DNA from: Prevotella ihumii | Lineage (GTDB): Bacteria > Bacteroidota > Bacteroidia > Bacteroidales > Bacteroidaceae | Direction of reading: 5' to 3' | Assembly (NCBI RefSeq): GCF_900155655.1 | Contig: NZ_LT706987.1 | Location: forward strand, 1,991,325 to 2,055,324 | Length of the DNA: 64,000 nt | In this document: piece by piece, positions 43,687 through 51,969 of the stretch | Position numbering within the stretch: the first letter of the stretch is position 1 | Layout of the letters: each line of letters opens with the position of its first letter | Translations under genes and position numbers: made by a program | The notes under the pieces: model-generated | The model's database searches: none | What the model was told of the DNA's origin: nothing | What the model saw: the letters and a program-made list of their open reading frames with translations, nothing else

Positions 43687-44042
43687 TCTTTGTGCTAAAT
43701 TTGAAGTTGCTTTGTATACATTTCAAACCATAACAAAGCATAAGGGTAATACCAAATACAACAATGGTTTCAATAGAAGAAATATTTATATGCAATATTC
43801 TTTTTATAATGAGATTACAAATCCAAATGCACAAAATATGATATACATATATTTGTGTCGAAAATTCTTTTCCTATTGTATTAAGGAATGTATTTTTACC
43901 AAGGTCTGTTTTCTGAATACACATTACAAAACATAATATACATACAATGGGAGTAAGTATGGTGAGATTACCCCAATCTGCTTTATAATTAAGTTTATAA
44001 AGAATAAAGCTTTCGATATAATAACACACCATTGCTAATAAG

Positions 44043-45423
44043 CAATAGTTCGTTAAAATTTGAGATAATTGCTACGCAGCTTTCCTCTGCCAGCCAAAGA
44101 GTTCTTTGATAGTATGACTAATTAACTTTCGGTTCGGTATGCTCCGACACCTGTCGAAAATTAATTTTGCAATGTATGTGCTCGCTATGAGCTCCTTGAA
44201 AGAAGCCATGGAATACGGTAGCCCGTTTTCCTTCATCATCACCTTTGCCACATTCTGTGATGCGAATGATGCGTTGTAGGAGAAGTCCAACTGATTCTTG
44301 TGCCTTGCCTGGCAATGCGCGAGTCCGGTATACTGCTTGGCATCGCGGAAGCAAAACTCGATTTGGAATCTTGAGCGGTATGTGCGCAACACTTCCTCAC
44401 CTGATATGGATGTCTTTGTAGAGAAGAAAAGTTTGTGCTTGCCGTTCGGCATCACCCAAATGACAAGACGCACTTTCTGCTTCAGTGCCTTTGAATAGGC
44501 GATGAGTGTGTAAGCTGTGCCTTCAAGTCCTTCGATATGCATCTTCGCCATACGCATGAGGTCGAGTTTCTTGTAATTGATTTTCCCGTCAAGTGTTTTG
44601 GGACGCCCGGGCTTATTGGAACGAGGTCCCGTGTACACATAGTATAGGCTCGCCGTATCCCTGAAACGGCTGACAAGATGAAAGCCTTGCTCCTTGATTC
44701 CCTCCACAAACGGACGGATAGAGAAGAAAGCATCAGCGACAACAATATCGGTGACCTTCAACAATTCTTTCCTGTAGCGTTTGATGACGGCAATGTAATG
44801 CTGCACAAGAGTCATGCTACGCAGTTTCAACTCTCTTGTAGAAGGGGTTTGATGGGCACGAAGCATCATACAGTTGTTGGCGTAGACATCGACAAGGGCA
44901 AGTCCCATGATTTCAAGTCCGTGTTTCATGGAACCTGCACAGCCGGACCAGAAAGTACCAACATGCGGAGTCTTCTTGCCTGACTTACTGATGTAGCTCG
45001 GATCTATGGCTATAGCCAGCAGTCCGTCCATGTTCAGATAACGCTGGGAAAGGTAGAGGTTGAACTTAACCCAGTTGATGCACTTAGCCCGGCTGCGGTT
45101 GAAATTCGTTCTGTAGGTCTGCTCGCAATGGGTGCCGTAACGCTCCATTTGAGTGAAATTTATCTTTCTTTGTATCGCCATGTACAATAAGAGTATTTCC
45201 AAGAGTAGATTCTCAAAAGTTTTGCCTAATTTTGCAGATGAGCTTTTGATGGCATCTCTGCAGATTTCTGTATATTGGTCGAGTGGTTCTGATGTCATTT
45301 GCTTTATGTTTTTGCTACTATAAAGTTACTGATAATCAGCCACTTGGCCAAATTTTATTAGTTATATTAAGTTAATTAACTCTCTCATTTTCAAACGATT
45401 ACGTTGGAATTAACGAAGTATTG
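44043..45423 (-). mobile_element. IS4-superfamily insertion sequence, 1381 bp
   Basis: The ends are CAATAGTTCGTTAA (left) and the reverse complement of CAATACTTCGTTAA (right), 13 of 14 positions equal. The flanks 44037-44042 and 45424-45429 are both AATAAG, a 6-bp target duplication. It carries one transposase gene. The intact ends and duplication point to a recent insertion. Confidence 0.88.
44072..45298 (-). CDS. DDE transposase of the IS4-type element
   Basis: A 408-residue transposase with the DDE catalytic set: first Asp in LAIAIDPSYISKSG (about 96), second Asp in DIVVADAFFS (about 190), and the Glu in the Y-R-E-K block YRSRFQIEFCFRDAKQ near 320, typical of the IS4 superfamily. No frameshift or stop is present, so it may be active. 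It has no neighbour gene inside the element. The exact IS subfamily cannot be given without a database; a 6-bp target duplication would also fit the IS1634-like branch. Confidence 0.9.
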   Translation of the reverse strand: MTSEPLDQYTEICRDAIKSSSAKLGKTFENLLLEILLLYMAIQRKINFTQMERYGTHCEQTYRTNFNRSRAKCINWVKFNLYLSQRYLNMDGLLAIAIDPSYISKSGKKTPHVGTFWSGCAGSMKHGLEIMGLALVDVYANNCMMLRAHQTPSTRELKLRSMTLVQHYIAVIKRYRKELLKVTDIVVADAFFSIRPFVEGIKEQGFHLVSRFRDTASLYYVYTGPRSNKPGRPKTLDGKINYKKLDLMRMAKMHIEGLEGTAYTLIAYSKALKQKVRLVIWVMPNGKHKLFFSTKTSISGEEVLRTYRSRFQIEFCFRDAKQYTGLAHCQARHKNQLDFSYNASFASQNVAKVMMKENGLPYSMASFKELIASTYIAKLIFDRCRSIPNRKLISHTIKELFGWQRKAA

Positions 45424-46123
45424 AATAAGAATATGCTATTAATATTTTTACCTAATTTGGAAAGTAAAAAATTGATATTCTTCTTTATCCACATTCCTAT
45501 AATAATGAATTCTAATCCTGGAAAGATAAAATTGCAATACCATTCTATTTGAACTGGCGAGGTGTTTCCTAATAAGAAAGAGTATCTTCCAATAAGAATA
45601 TTGAATAGAATTAAAATAGGTAAGCCTCTAAACAATAAATTTATTTTTTGGAAATAATCAAATATAGCGATGATGATCAATGCCAATATCATAGCTGTTA
45701 AGAACCACAAATGAGCAACAATACAATCACCTATAATGAATTGCATAAGCCAAAATTTCAGCGTTGTGATTTGATATAAATAAGGAACTCCAAATCCTAA
45801 TTGCCAATTAAAAATATATGCAGGAATATCTATTAACAGATAAATAAGATTGCCTATAAAAAATAGTTTCCCTAATTTTTGTAATTGCTTTTTCAACTTA
45901 TTTGATGTAATTATTCTGTTATCATCATTAAGAAGAAAGAATCCAGAAATCATAAAAAATAATGGTACTGCCATTGTTGCAATTGGCATTAAAAATCCTT
46001 TTCCAATCATATTGGTATGAAGAAGGACTACGAGAAATGCACATATACATTTCAAGTTAAACAAACTATAAATAGGTTTATTCCTTTTTTCTTTATTTAA
46101 ATTTTGCATCATTTACCTCGTTT

Positions 46124-46237
46124 ACCCAAATCGGTCGTCAGACCAGTCAGACCAGTCAGAATAGTCAGACAAGTCCGACTGGTCAGACTGGTCCGACTAT
46201 TCTGACTGGTCTGACTGGTCGGACGACCGATTTGGGT
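46124..46237. repeat. near-perfect 47-bp inverted repeat built on a GTCNGAC array
   Basis: Arms 46124-46170 and 46191-46237 pair at 45 of 47 positions with a 20-base loop. The outer end of each arm is ACCCAAATCGGTCGTC, the terminus also used by element B; the inner part is GTCAGAC-type units on the left and GTCTGAC/GTCCGAC units on the right. It lies between the epsG-like gene and the split acyltransferase; the TAA of the epsG-like gene lies at its edge. Confidence 0.92.
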
Positions 46238-47395
46238 TTAAAAATTATATAGTTTATCTTCATCATAAAGATGGTCGTATTCGTAGTGTTTCCATGCAAA
46301 ATCTATATGTCGTTCTTTATGTAAGAATGTTTTGTATGGCATTAGTGCTTCACCCCAGCCATAAATGATTCTAAAATATAGCAAGGACAGCACACAAAAC
46401 ATAATAATGCGATAGCTATTTGCTTTATAATATATATGCCATAACTCGGAGCAAGCCCACGCTGGACCAATGATAAAGTACCACGATAATCGGCCACCAT
46501 CGCTAAAGCGTACAAAGAATAGCAAAACAAAGATGAAACTCAGGAAAATATTCTTCATAGCCAAAGACATCTTGTCGTTAGGTAGTCGATAATATGAGCG
46601 ATGGATAAGATAAATAAAGAAGACAGCTTCAATGATATAATCTATACGCGTTCCTTGTTCGTTTGCCGCATTAGCTGATAATTCAGCTTTTTGCTCGTTT
46701 ACCGCACCACCGATAGTACTCATAAGAAACGAACCTAATGGTGTAAAACCTATTAATAGTGCCACAGCATATATTCGGTAAATCTGTTTTTGTGAGAAAT
46801 TCTTATTTGCGATAAAATAAAAAAACGAAAACAACAATGCACTATTATGGAATGTTGCAGCTAAAGCCACAATGCTGAAAAATCGTAGAGGCTTTCTATA
46901 TACAGCATACGGAATGGCAAACCACACTATCACCGTTGCCAACATTTGGCGAAGATAAGTAAAGGTAAAGAAATAGTAAAGGCAGAAGAAAAAGAAAAAG
47001 CAGAGATAAGGATGCCTGCAATACTTCAGAATATGGCGTGTCAACGCTATATAGTAAATGATAGCCGTAATTAGAAAGAAGATATAGCGATTTCTTGTTA
47101 TATACCCAATCAGGATGTTGTACAGACCGTACCCATTTTCTTTAGGATTTATAATCCAAGCTGTAGTAGTGAAAGCAGGTTGTCCGTCTTTTAATCTTTC
47201 TGCTGTGGAATCAAAGATTTCGCCATATATATAGGAATCATATCCTCCAAGCATATCTCTAAGACCACAGGTTAATGCGGCAAAAGCCACTGCAAAATAA
47301 AAAAGAAGAATATTCTCTCTTTTATATTGTTTTTGCGGTGATATAGAGAGTGCTGTCAAAGCTACTGTGAGAAAAAGTAATATATATATCAACAT
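46238..47395 (-). CDS. EpsG-family polysaccharide polymerase (Wzy-like)
   Basis: A 385-residue inner-membrane protein with about ten hydrophobic segments. The early loop FAALTCGLRDMLGGYDSYIYGEIF is the EpsG pattern (R-x-x-x-G-x-D), followed by YNILIGYITRNRYIFFLITAIIY and a long middle with YLRQMLATVIVWFAI. EpsG proteins are thought to polymerise repeat units outside the membrane. It is the best Wzy candidate of the locus, which also has a Wzx flippase and an initiating transferase. It is bounded by two repeat elements, one on each side. Confidence 0.85.
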   Translation of the reverse strand: MLIYILLFLTVALTALSISPQKQYKRENILLFYFAVAFAALTCGLRDMLGGYDSYIYGEIFDSTAERLKDGQPAFTTTAWIINPKENGYGLYNILIGYITRNRYIFFLITAIIYYIALTRHILKYCRHPYLCFFFFFCLYYFFTFTYLRQMLATVIVWFAIPYAVYRKPLRFFSIVALAATFHNSALLFSFFYFIANKNFSQKQIYRIYAVALLIGFTPLGSFLMSTIGGAVNEQKAELSANAANEQGTRIDYIIEAVFFIYLIHRSYYRLPNDKMSLAMKNIFLSFIFVLLFFVRFSDGGRLSWYFIIGPAWACSELWHIYYKANSYRIIMFCVLSLLYFRIIYGWGEALMPYKTFLHKERHIDFAWKHYEYDHLYDEDKLYNF

Positions 47396-47417
47396 ACGTA
47401 AGCTTATTTTATTGTTT

Positions 47418-47616
47418 AACCCAAATCGGTCGTTAGAATGAGAATGTATTTTTTGAGCTTATTTTGTGATTTATTTTGCATATATCAAAGGAGCATAGCG
47501 GGCTATGTAACTGCAGATATAGGCAAGATAAAGCCAAAATAAGGTAAAAAGACATCTCATAAGTTTCGGTAAATAGATAGACAAGCCCTAAACTGGTCTA
47601 ATGACCGATTTGGGTT
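47418..47616 (+). mobile_element. element B copy 1 (199 bp, 19-bp terminal inverted repeats)
   Basis: The left end is AACCCAAATCGGTCGTTAG and the right end is the reverse complement of AACCCAAATCGGTCATTAG, one mismatch. The core has TTTTTTGAGCTTATTTTG and AAAGGAGCATAGCGGGCTAT around the palindrome CATAGCGGGCTATG (47494-47507). The same core occurs reversed at 57271-57440. A degenerate terminus, TCCCAAACCGGCCGTTA, follows at 47692-47708. It fills most of the 320-base gap between the epsG-like and GT2 genes. Confidence 0.85.
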
Positions 47617-47715
47617 TAATCCCACCCAATCATTTATTATTGAGTTGGGGTATTATTTGCATCAATATTTTTGTTGTTCTGTTTTTCTTTATCCCAAACC
47701 GGCCGTTATTGTATT

Positions 47716-48681
47716 TCAGCTGTGTATTCGACAAAGAAGTATGTATAACCTTTCTATATTGGCTAACGAAATAAATAGGTTTGCCCTCCTATTATGGCTT
47801 CGTTGTGCAGGGTAGAGGTTCATATCTTTCAGTTCTGACAGAATATTTTTTACTTTGTTAGCAGGATATTTGGTTTGATACATAGCATAAAGCAAGCCTG
47901 CAACATTAAGGTAGAGTAGCTGCTCTATGCTTTGTTTTAAATCCCTGTCTTCTATATTCTTAATGATATGTTGCAGCTCTTTTTCGGCTAAGACTGTATC
48001 GTTAAAATTTCGCTCTATCGATTTTAAGCTTCTGTTCCGCATTGTTGACAATGCATTGCTTTGGTAATAATTATATCCATAGATATTGGTTAGTAGTATA
48101 TTCTGGCAAGGAATGATGGCGTATAAGTTGAAAAGATTGTCCTCTTGGTTTACCAGTCTGTCATTCATTCGTACATTGTGCTGTATCAAATGGCTGCGCT
48201 TGAAAACCTTATTCCATAGATAGCCACAGAATGACTCTTTTAGTAAATATTCTTTCCCTGTAATTTCCTTGACGGCAACAGTTCCAAACTCTAAGTCGCC
48301 ATATTGTTCTTTATCGTCAAAGCGTTTGAACCCCATTGAGAGAATATCTATTTCGTTATGTGTGGCGATATGCCCCATAATCTGTTCGATAGCATTTTCG
48401 GCTATCATATCGTCAGCATCTACAAACCATACATATTTGCCCGTAGCCCTGTCAAGCAGGAAGTTACGTTCTGCACCAGCCCCCATATTCTTGTTATGGA
48501 AAATGTGAATAAAATCATATTTTTTAGCATATTCTTCGCATATCTTCCCGCTGTTATCAGGACTGCCATCAATACCAAGCAATATTTCTATGCCATCGGT
48601 GGGCTGGCAAAGTATTGCATCTAAGCATCTTGCAATATACTTTTCTACATTATATACCGGAATAAGAATTGATAGCTGCAT
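47716..48681 (-). CDS. family 2 glycosyltransferase
   Basis: A 321-residue GT-A enzyme: LSILIPVYNVEKYIARCLDA at the start, then ILLGIDGSPDNSGKICEEYA, and the metal-binding VWFVDADDMIAENA near 90. The part GAGAERNFLLDRATGKY fits the nucleotide site. The C-terminal 100 residues are helical and not conserved. It lies 6 bases after the stop of the next GT2 gene upstream and is probably cotranscribed. It adds one sugar; identity unknown. Confidence 0.9.
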   Translation of the reverse strand: MQLSILIPVYNVEKYIARCLDAILCQPTDGIEILLGIDGSPDNSGKICEEYAKKYDFIHIFHNKNMGAGAERNFLLDRATGKYVWFVDADDMIAENAIEQIMGHIATHNEIDILSMGFKRFDDKEQYGDLEFGTVAVKEITGKEYLLKESFCGYLWNKVFKRSHLIQHNVRMNDRLVNQEDNLFNLYAIIPCQNILLTNIYGYNYYQSNALSTMRNRSLKSIERNFNDTVLAEKELQHIIKNIEDRDLKQSIEQLLYLNVAGLLYAMYQTKYPANKVKNILSELKDMNLYPAQRSHNRRANLFISLANIERLYILLCRIHS

Positions 48682-48687
48682 AAAATA

Positions 48688-49527
48688 TTATTTGAATATG
48701 TTGAGAATAGACTGTACTTCTGGATTTTTTAGTTGGTGGCGATTGGCAAATGCAAAATGATAATAGTAGTAGTATTTGGCTAATTTCAAAGTGAATTTAT
48801 CCATATACTTCTCTAAAACATAGAAATGGCTTTCATACTTGATGCATTGCTTCTTTAATGAGGCACTCATACTTTGTCCTTCTAAATGTACTATTTTAGG
48901 CGAAGGTATAACACGTCTGAAAATATTTTGTTGTGCCATACGATACTGCCATTCACCCTCTTCGCCATAAAGAAAAATATTTTCATCAAACATTCCAACC
49001 TTTTCTATAATGTTTCGAGGTATAAACATATCTGCTCCACAGATACATTCTACATCGTGTTCTTGATAATCTATTTTAATATGCTTCTTTAATCGTAATT
49101 GGCGTAGCAAAAAATCTTTTATCGTAAAGGCTGGAAAATAGTGAAACGATGAAGCGTATTGTCCTTCTGCTGTTTGTAAGTAGCAACCTAATACGGTATT
49201 GGGATGAGCCTCTCCGTATGCGTAAAAGAGCGAAACAGCGTCATTGAGTAATATTGTGTCAGAGTTTAGAAGAAAAATATATTCTCCCACTGCCACCTTC
49301 ATTCCAACATTATTTGCAGCTCCAAACCCTATATTCTTGTTATTGTAGATATATTTTATATTCTTATCTTTTGAGAAATATTCTTTTGAGCCGTCTGTTG
49401 ACGCATTATCAACAACGATTATTTCATAACTTACTCCTTTTGTTTGCTGAAGAATGCTATCAATACATTGCTTTGTTAGCGTCTGCGTATTATAATTTAC
49501 GATTATTATTGAAACCTGAATTTTCAT
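48688..49527 (-). CDS. family 2 glycosyltransferase (rhamnosyltransferase-like)
   Basis: A 279-residue GT-A enzyme of the WbbL type: VSIIIVNYNTQTLTKQCIDSIL, IIVVDNASTDGSKEYF, NIGFGAANNVGMKVAVGEYIFLLNSDTIL, with the metal site NSDT replacing DxD as usual for this group, and then FDENIFLYGEEGEWQYRMAQ. WbbL-like proteins often transfer rhamnose, but sugars differ, so this is only a hint. Element A copy 2 lies 25 bases upstream of its start. Confidence 0.9.
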   Translation of the reverse strand: MKIQVSIIIVNYNTQTLTKQCIDSILQQTKGVSYEIIVVDNASTDGSKEYFSKDKNIKYIYNNKNIGFGAANNVGMKVAVGEYIFLLNSDTILLNDAVSLFYAYGEAHPNTVLGCYLQTAEGQYASSFHYFPAFTIKDFLLRQLRLKKHIKIDYQEHDVECICGADMFIPRNIIEKVGMFDENIFLYGEEGEWQYRMAQQNIFRRVIPSPKIVHLEGQSMSASLKKQCIKYESHFYVLEKYMDKFTLKLAKYYYYYHFAFANRHQLKNPEVQSILNIFK

Positions 49528-49552
49528 TTATAAACGATGACTAATCTAAATT

Positions 49553-49745
49553 GGCTGGTTTTATAAATTACCACCGCATATGGTCATTAAATTTTTATGA
49601 AATACGTTTTGTTATCTTTTGGCTTCTTCTTGGTTCAAAATATAAGTTCGTTCAGTCGTGTAGCCCGCTACACTCCTTCACTCTCTTGCATTTTGACCTC
49701 AAAAATAAGCTCAAAATCTAACAAAGCTAATTTATAGAACCAACC
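49553..49745 (+). mobile_element. element A copy 2 (193 bp, internal deletion)
   Basis: Terminal repeats GGCTGGTTTTATAAATTA and TAATTTATAGAACCAACC. The flanks are AATT on both sides (49549-49552 and 49746-49749), a 4-bp target duplication. It lacks exactly 66 bp relative to copy 3, so its internal frame (49597-49737, 46 residues) stays open. The core palindrome is GTGTAGCCCGCTACAC (49658-49673). The right duplication overlaps the stop codon of the adjoining GT4 gene. Confidence 0.88.
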
Positions 49746-49747
49746 AA

Positions 49748-50824
49748 TTACGAATTATCTATTAGTGACTTGAATAGCTTGTATGAATTCTCAATATCAA
49801 ATTGTTGTATATCTTGATTTCCTTGTTTTGCTAACTTAATGCGAAGCTCCTTATCTTCTATCAATTGAATAATATTTTTTGATAATCCTTCTGCATCTTC
49901 TATATCGCATAGCAACGCATTTCTGCCGTCTATTGCCATTTCCTTATAACCGTCATTGTTAGTACAGACTACTGCACAACCGCATTGCATAGCTTCTCCC
50001 ACAGTAAGTCCCCAGCCTTCTTTCAAGCTTGTTCCAACAAAGATAGCTGCTGTATTATATATTTTATTGTGTGTAGCCTTATTGGGCTTTTGGAAGTATT
50101 GATACCATTGAGGCAAGTCTTTAGGTCTTTCTGGAGTTCCAAAAAGTGTAACTTGTAGGTTGGGGTATTTAGCTTTGACAATAGACAATGCCTCAATCCC
50201 ATATTTTATGCCTTTACGTTTATCATTGTGATATAACATTATAATGGCTGTTGCATCTCTTTTTTCAATGGCTTTCTGTAATGAAAAAACATTAAAATCA
50301 AACCCATTGGGTACTAAATGGTAAGGTAAATTTTCTTTTGCAACAATATTCCCCAACCATTTAGAAACAACAATAAGGGTTAAGTCTAAATGATAACTAT
50401 TTAGAACAGCTTGTTTGCTAACTTTCCAATCTTCAAAATCTTGTATAAAATAGAGCTTATTTTTTTTATCTCTCGGATACTGACTAACGAGCTTAGCTGT
50501 TTCTATTGCTGTTGCTACATATATGTGTGTATGTGGTAAATGGTTATAAGTGAGCGTACTAACGAAATGTTCTTTAATGTTTTTATGCAATTGAAACCAA
50601 TTTTTTCCAGAGTAATGCAGGCTGATTTTAGCCCTAAAATATCTTGCAATTCTTCCAATACGCTCTTTAATGTTTTTACTTTTATGGTAAAGCATCGCAT
50701 AAGCAATGTGCACATCGTATCCATCTTCTGCTAATCTGTTAGCATATTCGTACACCATTTTGAAACCTCCTACAGGTTGAAGTGAAGGTTGGTGGAAAAC
50801 AAAGGTTATGCTTTTCTTATCCAT
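49748..50824 (-). CDS. family 4 glycosyltransferase
   Basis: A 358-residue GT-B enzyme. The N-terminal part is ITFVFHQPSLQPVGGFKMVYEYANRLAEDG, the C-terminal part has IIMLYHNDKRKGIKYGIEAL and AAIFVGTSLKEGWGLTVGEAMQCGCAVVCTNNDGYKEMA in the usual order, with the donor-binding glutamates. The stop TAA shares bases with the AATT duplicated by element A copy 2, which may have changed the last codons. The IS30 element lies 36 bases upstream of the start, so expression may depend on readthrough or on that element. Confidence 0.9.
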   Translation of the reverse strand: MDKKSITFVFHQPSLQPVGGFKMVYEYANRLAEDGYDVHIAYAMLYHKSKNIKERIGRIARYFRAKISLHYSGKNWFQLHKNIKEHFVSTLTYNHLPHTHIYVATAIETAKLVSQYPRDKKNKLYFIQDFEDWKVSKQAVLNSYHLDLTLIVVSKWLGNIVAKENLPYHLVPNGFDFNVFSLQKAIEKRDATAIIMLYHNDKRKGIKYGIEALSIVKAKYPNLQVTLFGTPERPKDLPQWYQYFQKPNKATHNKIYNTAAIFVGTSLKEGWGLTVGEAMQCGCAVVCTNNDGYKEMAIDGRNALLCDIEDAEGLSKNIIQLIEDKELRIKLAKQGNQDIQQFDIENSYKLFKSLIDNS

Positions 50825-50879
50825 TTGTATATCTTAAATAGTTTTTGCGCTATCGTGAATTCAACAAGCAAGTGCAAAT

Positions 50880-51827
50880 TTACTTAATTAGTTCGTAAAA
50901 GCACTCATATGGTGTTCTAAATTCTAATTTCTTTCTTGGTCTCATGTTAATTTTCTTTGAATACTTTGTTATTTGTTGATGACTGACATGTTCAAACGTT
51001 TCTTTTTTTGGCACGTATTGTCTAATCAGTCCGTTAGCATTTTCTATAGCCCCTTTCTGCCATGAAGCGTATGGGTCAGCAAAATAGACGGTGACACCAA
51101 GGCTTTTGCTTATCATTTCATGGCAAGCGAATTCTGTGCCGTTGTCCGTTGTAATAGACTTGACATACTCTTTGAATGGAGATAGCAAATGTATTACAGT
51201 GCGTGCTAACTCCTTGGCATTCTTTCCCTTTTTAAGTTTTCTCATAAATAGCATATTTGTACTGCGTTCTATCAGTGTCACAATAGCACCATGATTTCCT
51301 CTTCCAACAATTGTATCCATCTCGAAGTCCCCAAAGCGTTTTCCGTCAACTTCAGTAGGTCTCTCGCTGATACTTGTTCTATTGGGTATGGATATACGTC
51401 TGCTACCAACAGGCTTGGCACGATGCTTTAGCTTGTGACGACAGTGTTTATATAGTGTTCCACCTTTTGCCTTGTCCTTACGTATCGTACGATATATGGT
51501 TTCATGGCTAATACGTTTACCTTCCTTAGCCAACACGCCAGATATTTGTTCAGGAGACCATTGTTCTGTAATAAGAAGACGTATCGCTTCATCCATAACA
51601 TCCTTTTTGATTGAATGATTGCCTGGCTTTTTTCGCTTTGTGAGAGCTGCATTTGCTTGGGCAGTTTCCCAATTATACTGTCCTTTGGTCCCACTATTAC
51701 GTTTTATTTCACGAGATACTGTACTTGGACATACTTTTATCGCTTTCGCAATATCTTTTAATTTAATTCCATTTTGGAGTAGCACAGAAATTGTGTACCT
51801 TTGCTCCGAGGTTAATTGTTTGTACAT
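50880..51827 (-). CDS. IS30-family transposase
   Basis: A 315-residue transposase. The N-terminal helix-turn-helix (about 5-45, LTSEQRYTISVLLQNGIKLKDIAKAI and CPSTVSREIKRN) binds the ends. The DDE set is Asp in FEMDTIVGRGNHG (about 180), Asp in ITTDNGTEF (about 237), and Glu in KGAIENANGLIRQY (about 273), the standard IS30 pattern. The frame is complete. It has spread between two glycosyltransferase genes of the locus. Confidence 0.95.
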   Translation of the reverse strand: MYKQLTSEQRYTISVLLQNGIKLKDIAKAIKVCPSTVSREIKRNSGTKGQYNWETAQANAALTKRKKPGNHSIKKDVMDEAIRLLITEQWSPEQISGVLAKEGKRISHETIYRTIRKDKAKGGTLYKHCRHKLKHRAKPVGSRRISIPNRTSISERPTEVDGKRFGDFEMDTIVGRGNHGAIVTLIERSTNMLFMRKLKKGKNAKELARTVIHLLSPFKEYVKSITTDNGTEFACHEMISKSLGVTVYFADPYASWQKGAIENANGLIRQYVPKKETFEHVSHQQITKYSKKINMRPRKKLEFRTPYECFYELIK

Positions 51828-51852
51828 AACAATGCAAAATTAATTAATCTTT

Positions 51853-51878
51853 GGGAGACAGAGGTCTCCCTTTTTTAT
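51853..51878 (+). terminator. hairpin with T run inside the IS30 end
   Basis: GGGAGAC and GTCTCCC form a 7-bp stem with a 4-base loop, followed by six T on the plus strand. It would stop plus-strand transcripts from reading out of the element, opposite to its transposase. Confidence 0.6.
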
Positions 51879-51909
51879 TTTTTAAGCATTGCTTGTTGAT
51901 TTTCCACTC

Positions 51910-51929
51910 ATGGGGGCTGCTCGCCCCCA
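51910..51929. repeat. short GC-rich hairpin
   Basis: TGGGGGC, five bases, then GCCCCCA: a 7-bp GC-rich stem in otherwise A+T-rich DNA, between the IS30 end and the stop of the GT2 gene. No T run follows on the minus strand, so a terminator function is doubtful. Confidence 0.55.
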
Positions 51930-51969
51930 AACCCCTCGGTGTTTTCTGGTATAGATTATTAAGCTAAAC

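Larger units (their letters stand above)
43679..46112 (-). pseudogene. membrane acyltransferase split by an IS4-type element
   Basis: The N-terminal part (46112-45424) encodes 229 residues of an acyltransferase of the WecH/OafA type: FLVVLLHTNMIGK with the conserved histidine, MISGFFLLND and several membrane segments. The rest (44036-43679) encodes two further and then 117 residues beginning MVCYYIES. The insertion at 44043-45423 has a 6-bp duplication AATAAG on both sides. Removing it together with one duplication joins the two parts in one frame, ...NSIFLLAMVCYY..., giving a normal 348 residues. No other damage is seen, so the gene was intact until recently, and precise excision would restore it. 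Confidence 0.9.
50861..51899 (-). mobile_element. IS30-family insertion sequence, about 1.04 kb
   Basis: The ends TCAACAAGCA (50861-50870) and TGCTTGTTGA (51890-51899) are inverted and enclose one transposase gene. IS30 elements make 2-3-bp duplications, too short to define here with certainty. The ends could extend a base or two. Confidence 0.75.

Noticed and set aside
43679..44032. An independent 117-residue membrane protein
   Set aside because: It joins in frame with the N-terminal part after removal of the element and one AATAAG, so it is the C-terminal part of one gene.
45399..46112. A complete 237-residue acyltransferase
   Set aside because: The last eight codons read into the IS4-type end; the remaining part of the protein is on the other side of the element.
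51910..51929. GC-rich hairpin as a terminator for the GT2 gene at 51970
   Set aside because: No T run follows on the minus strand, so it was kept only as a repeat.
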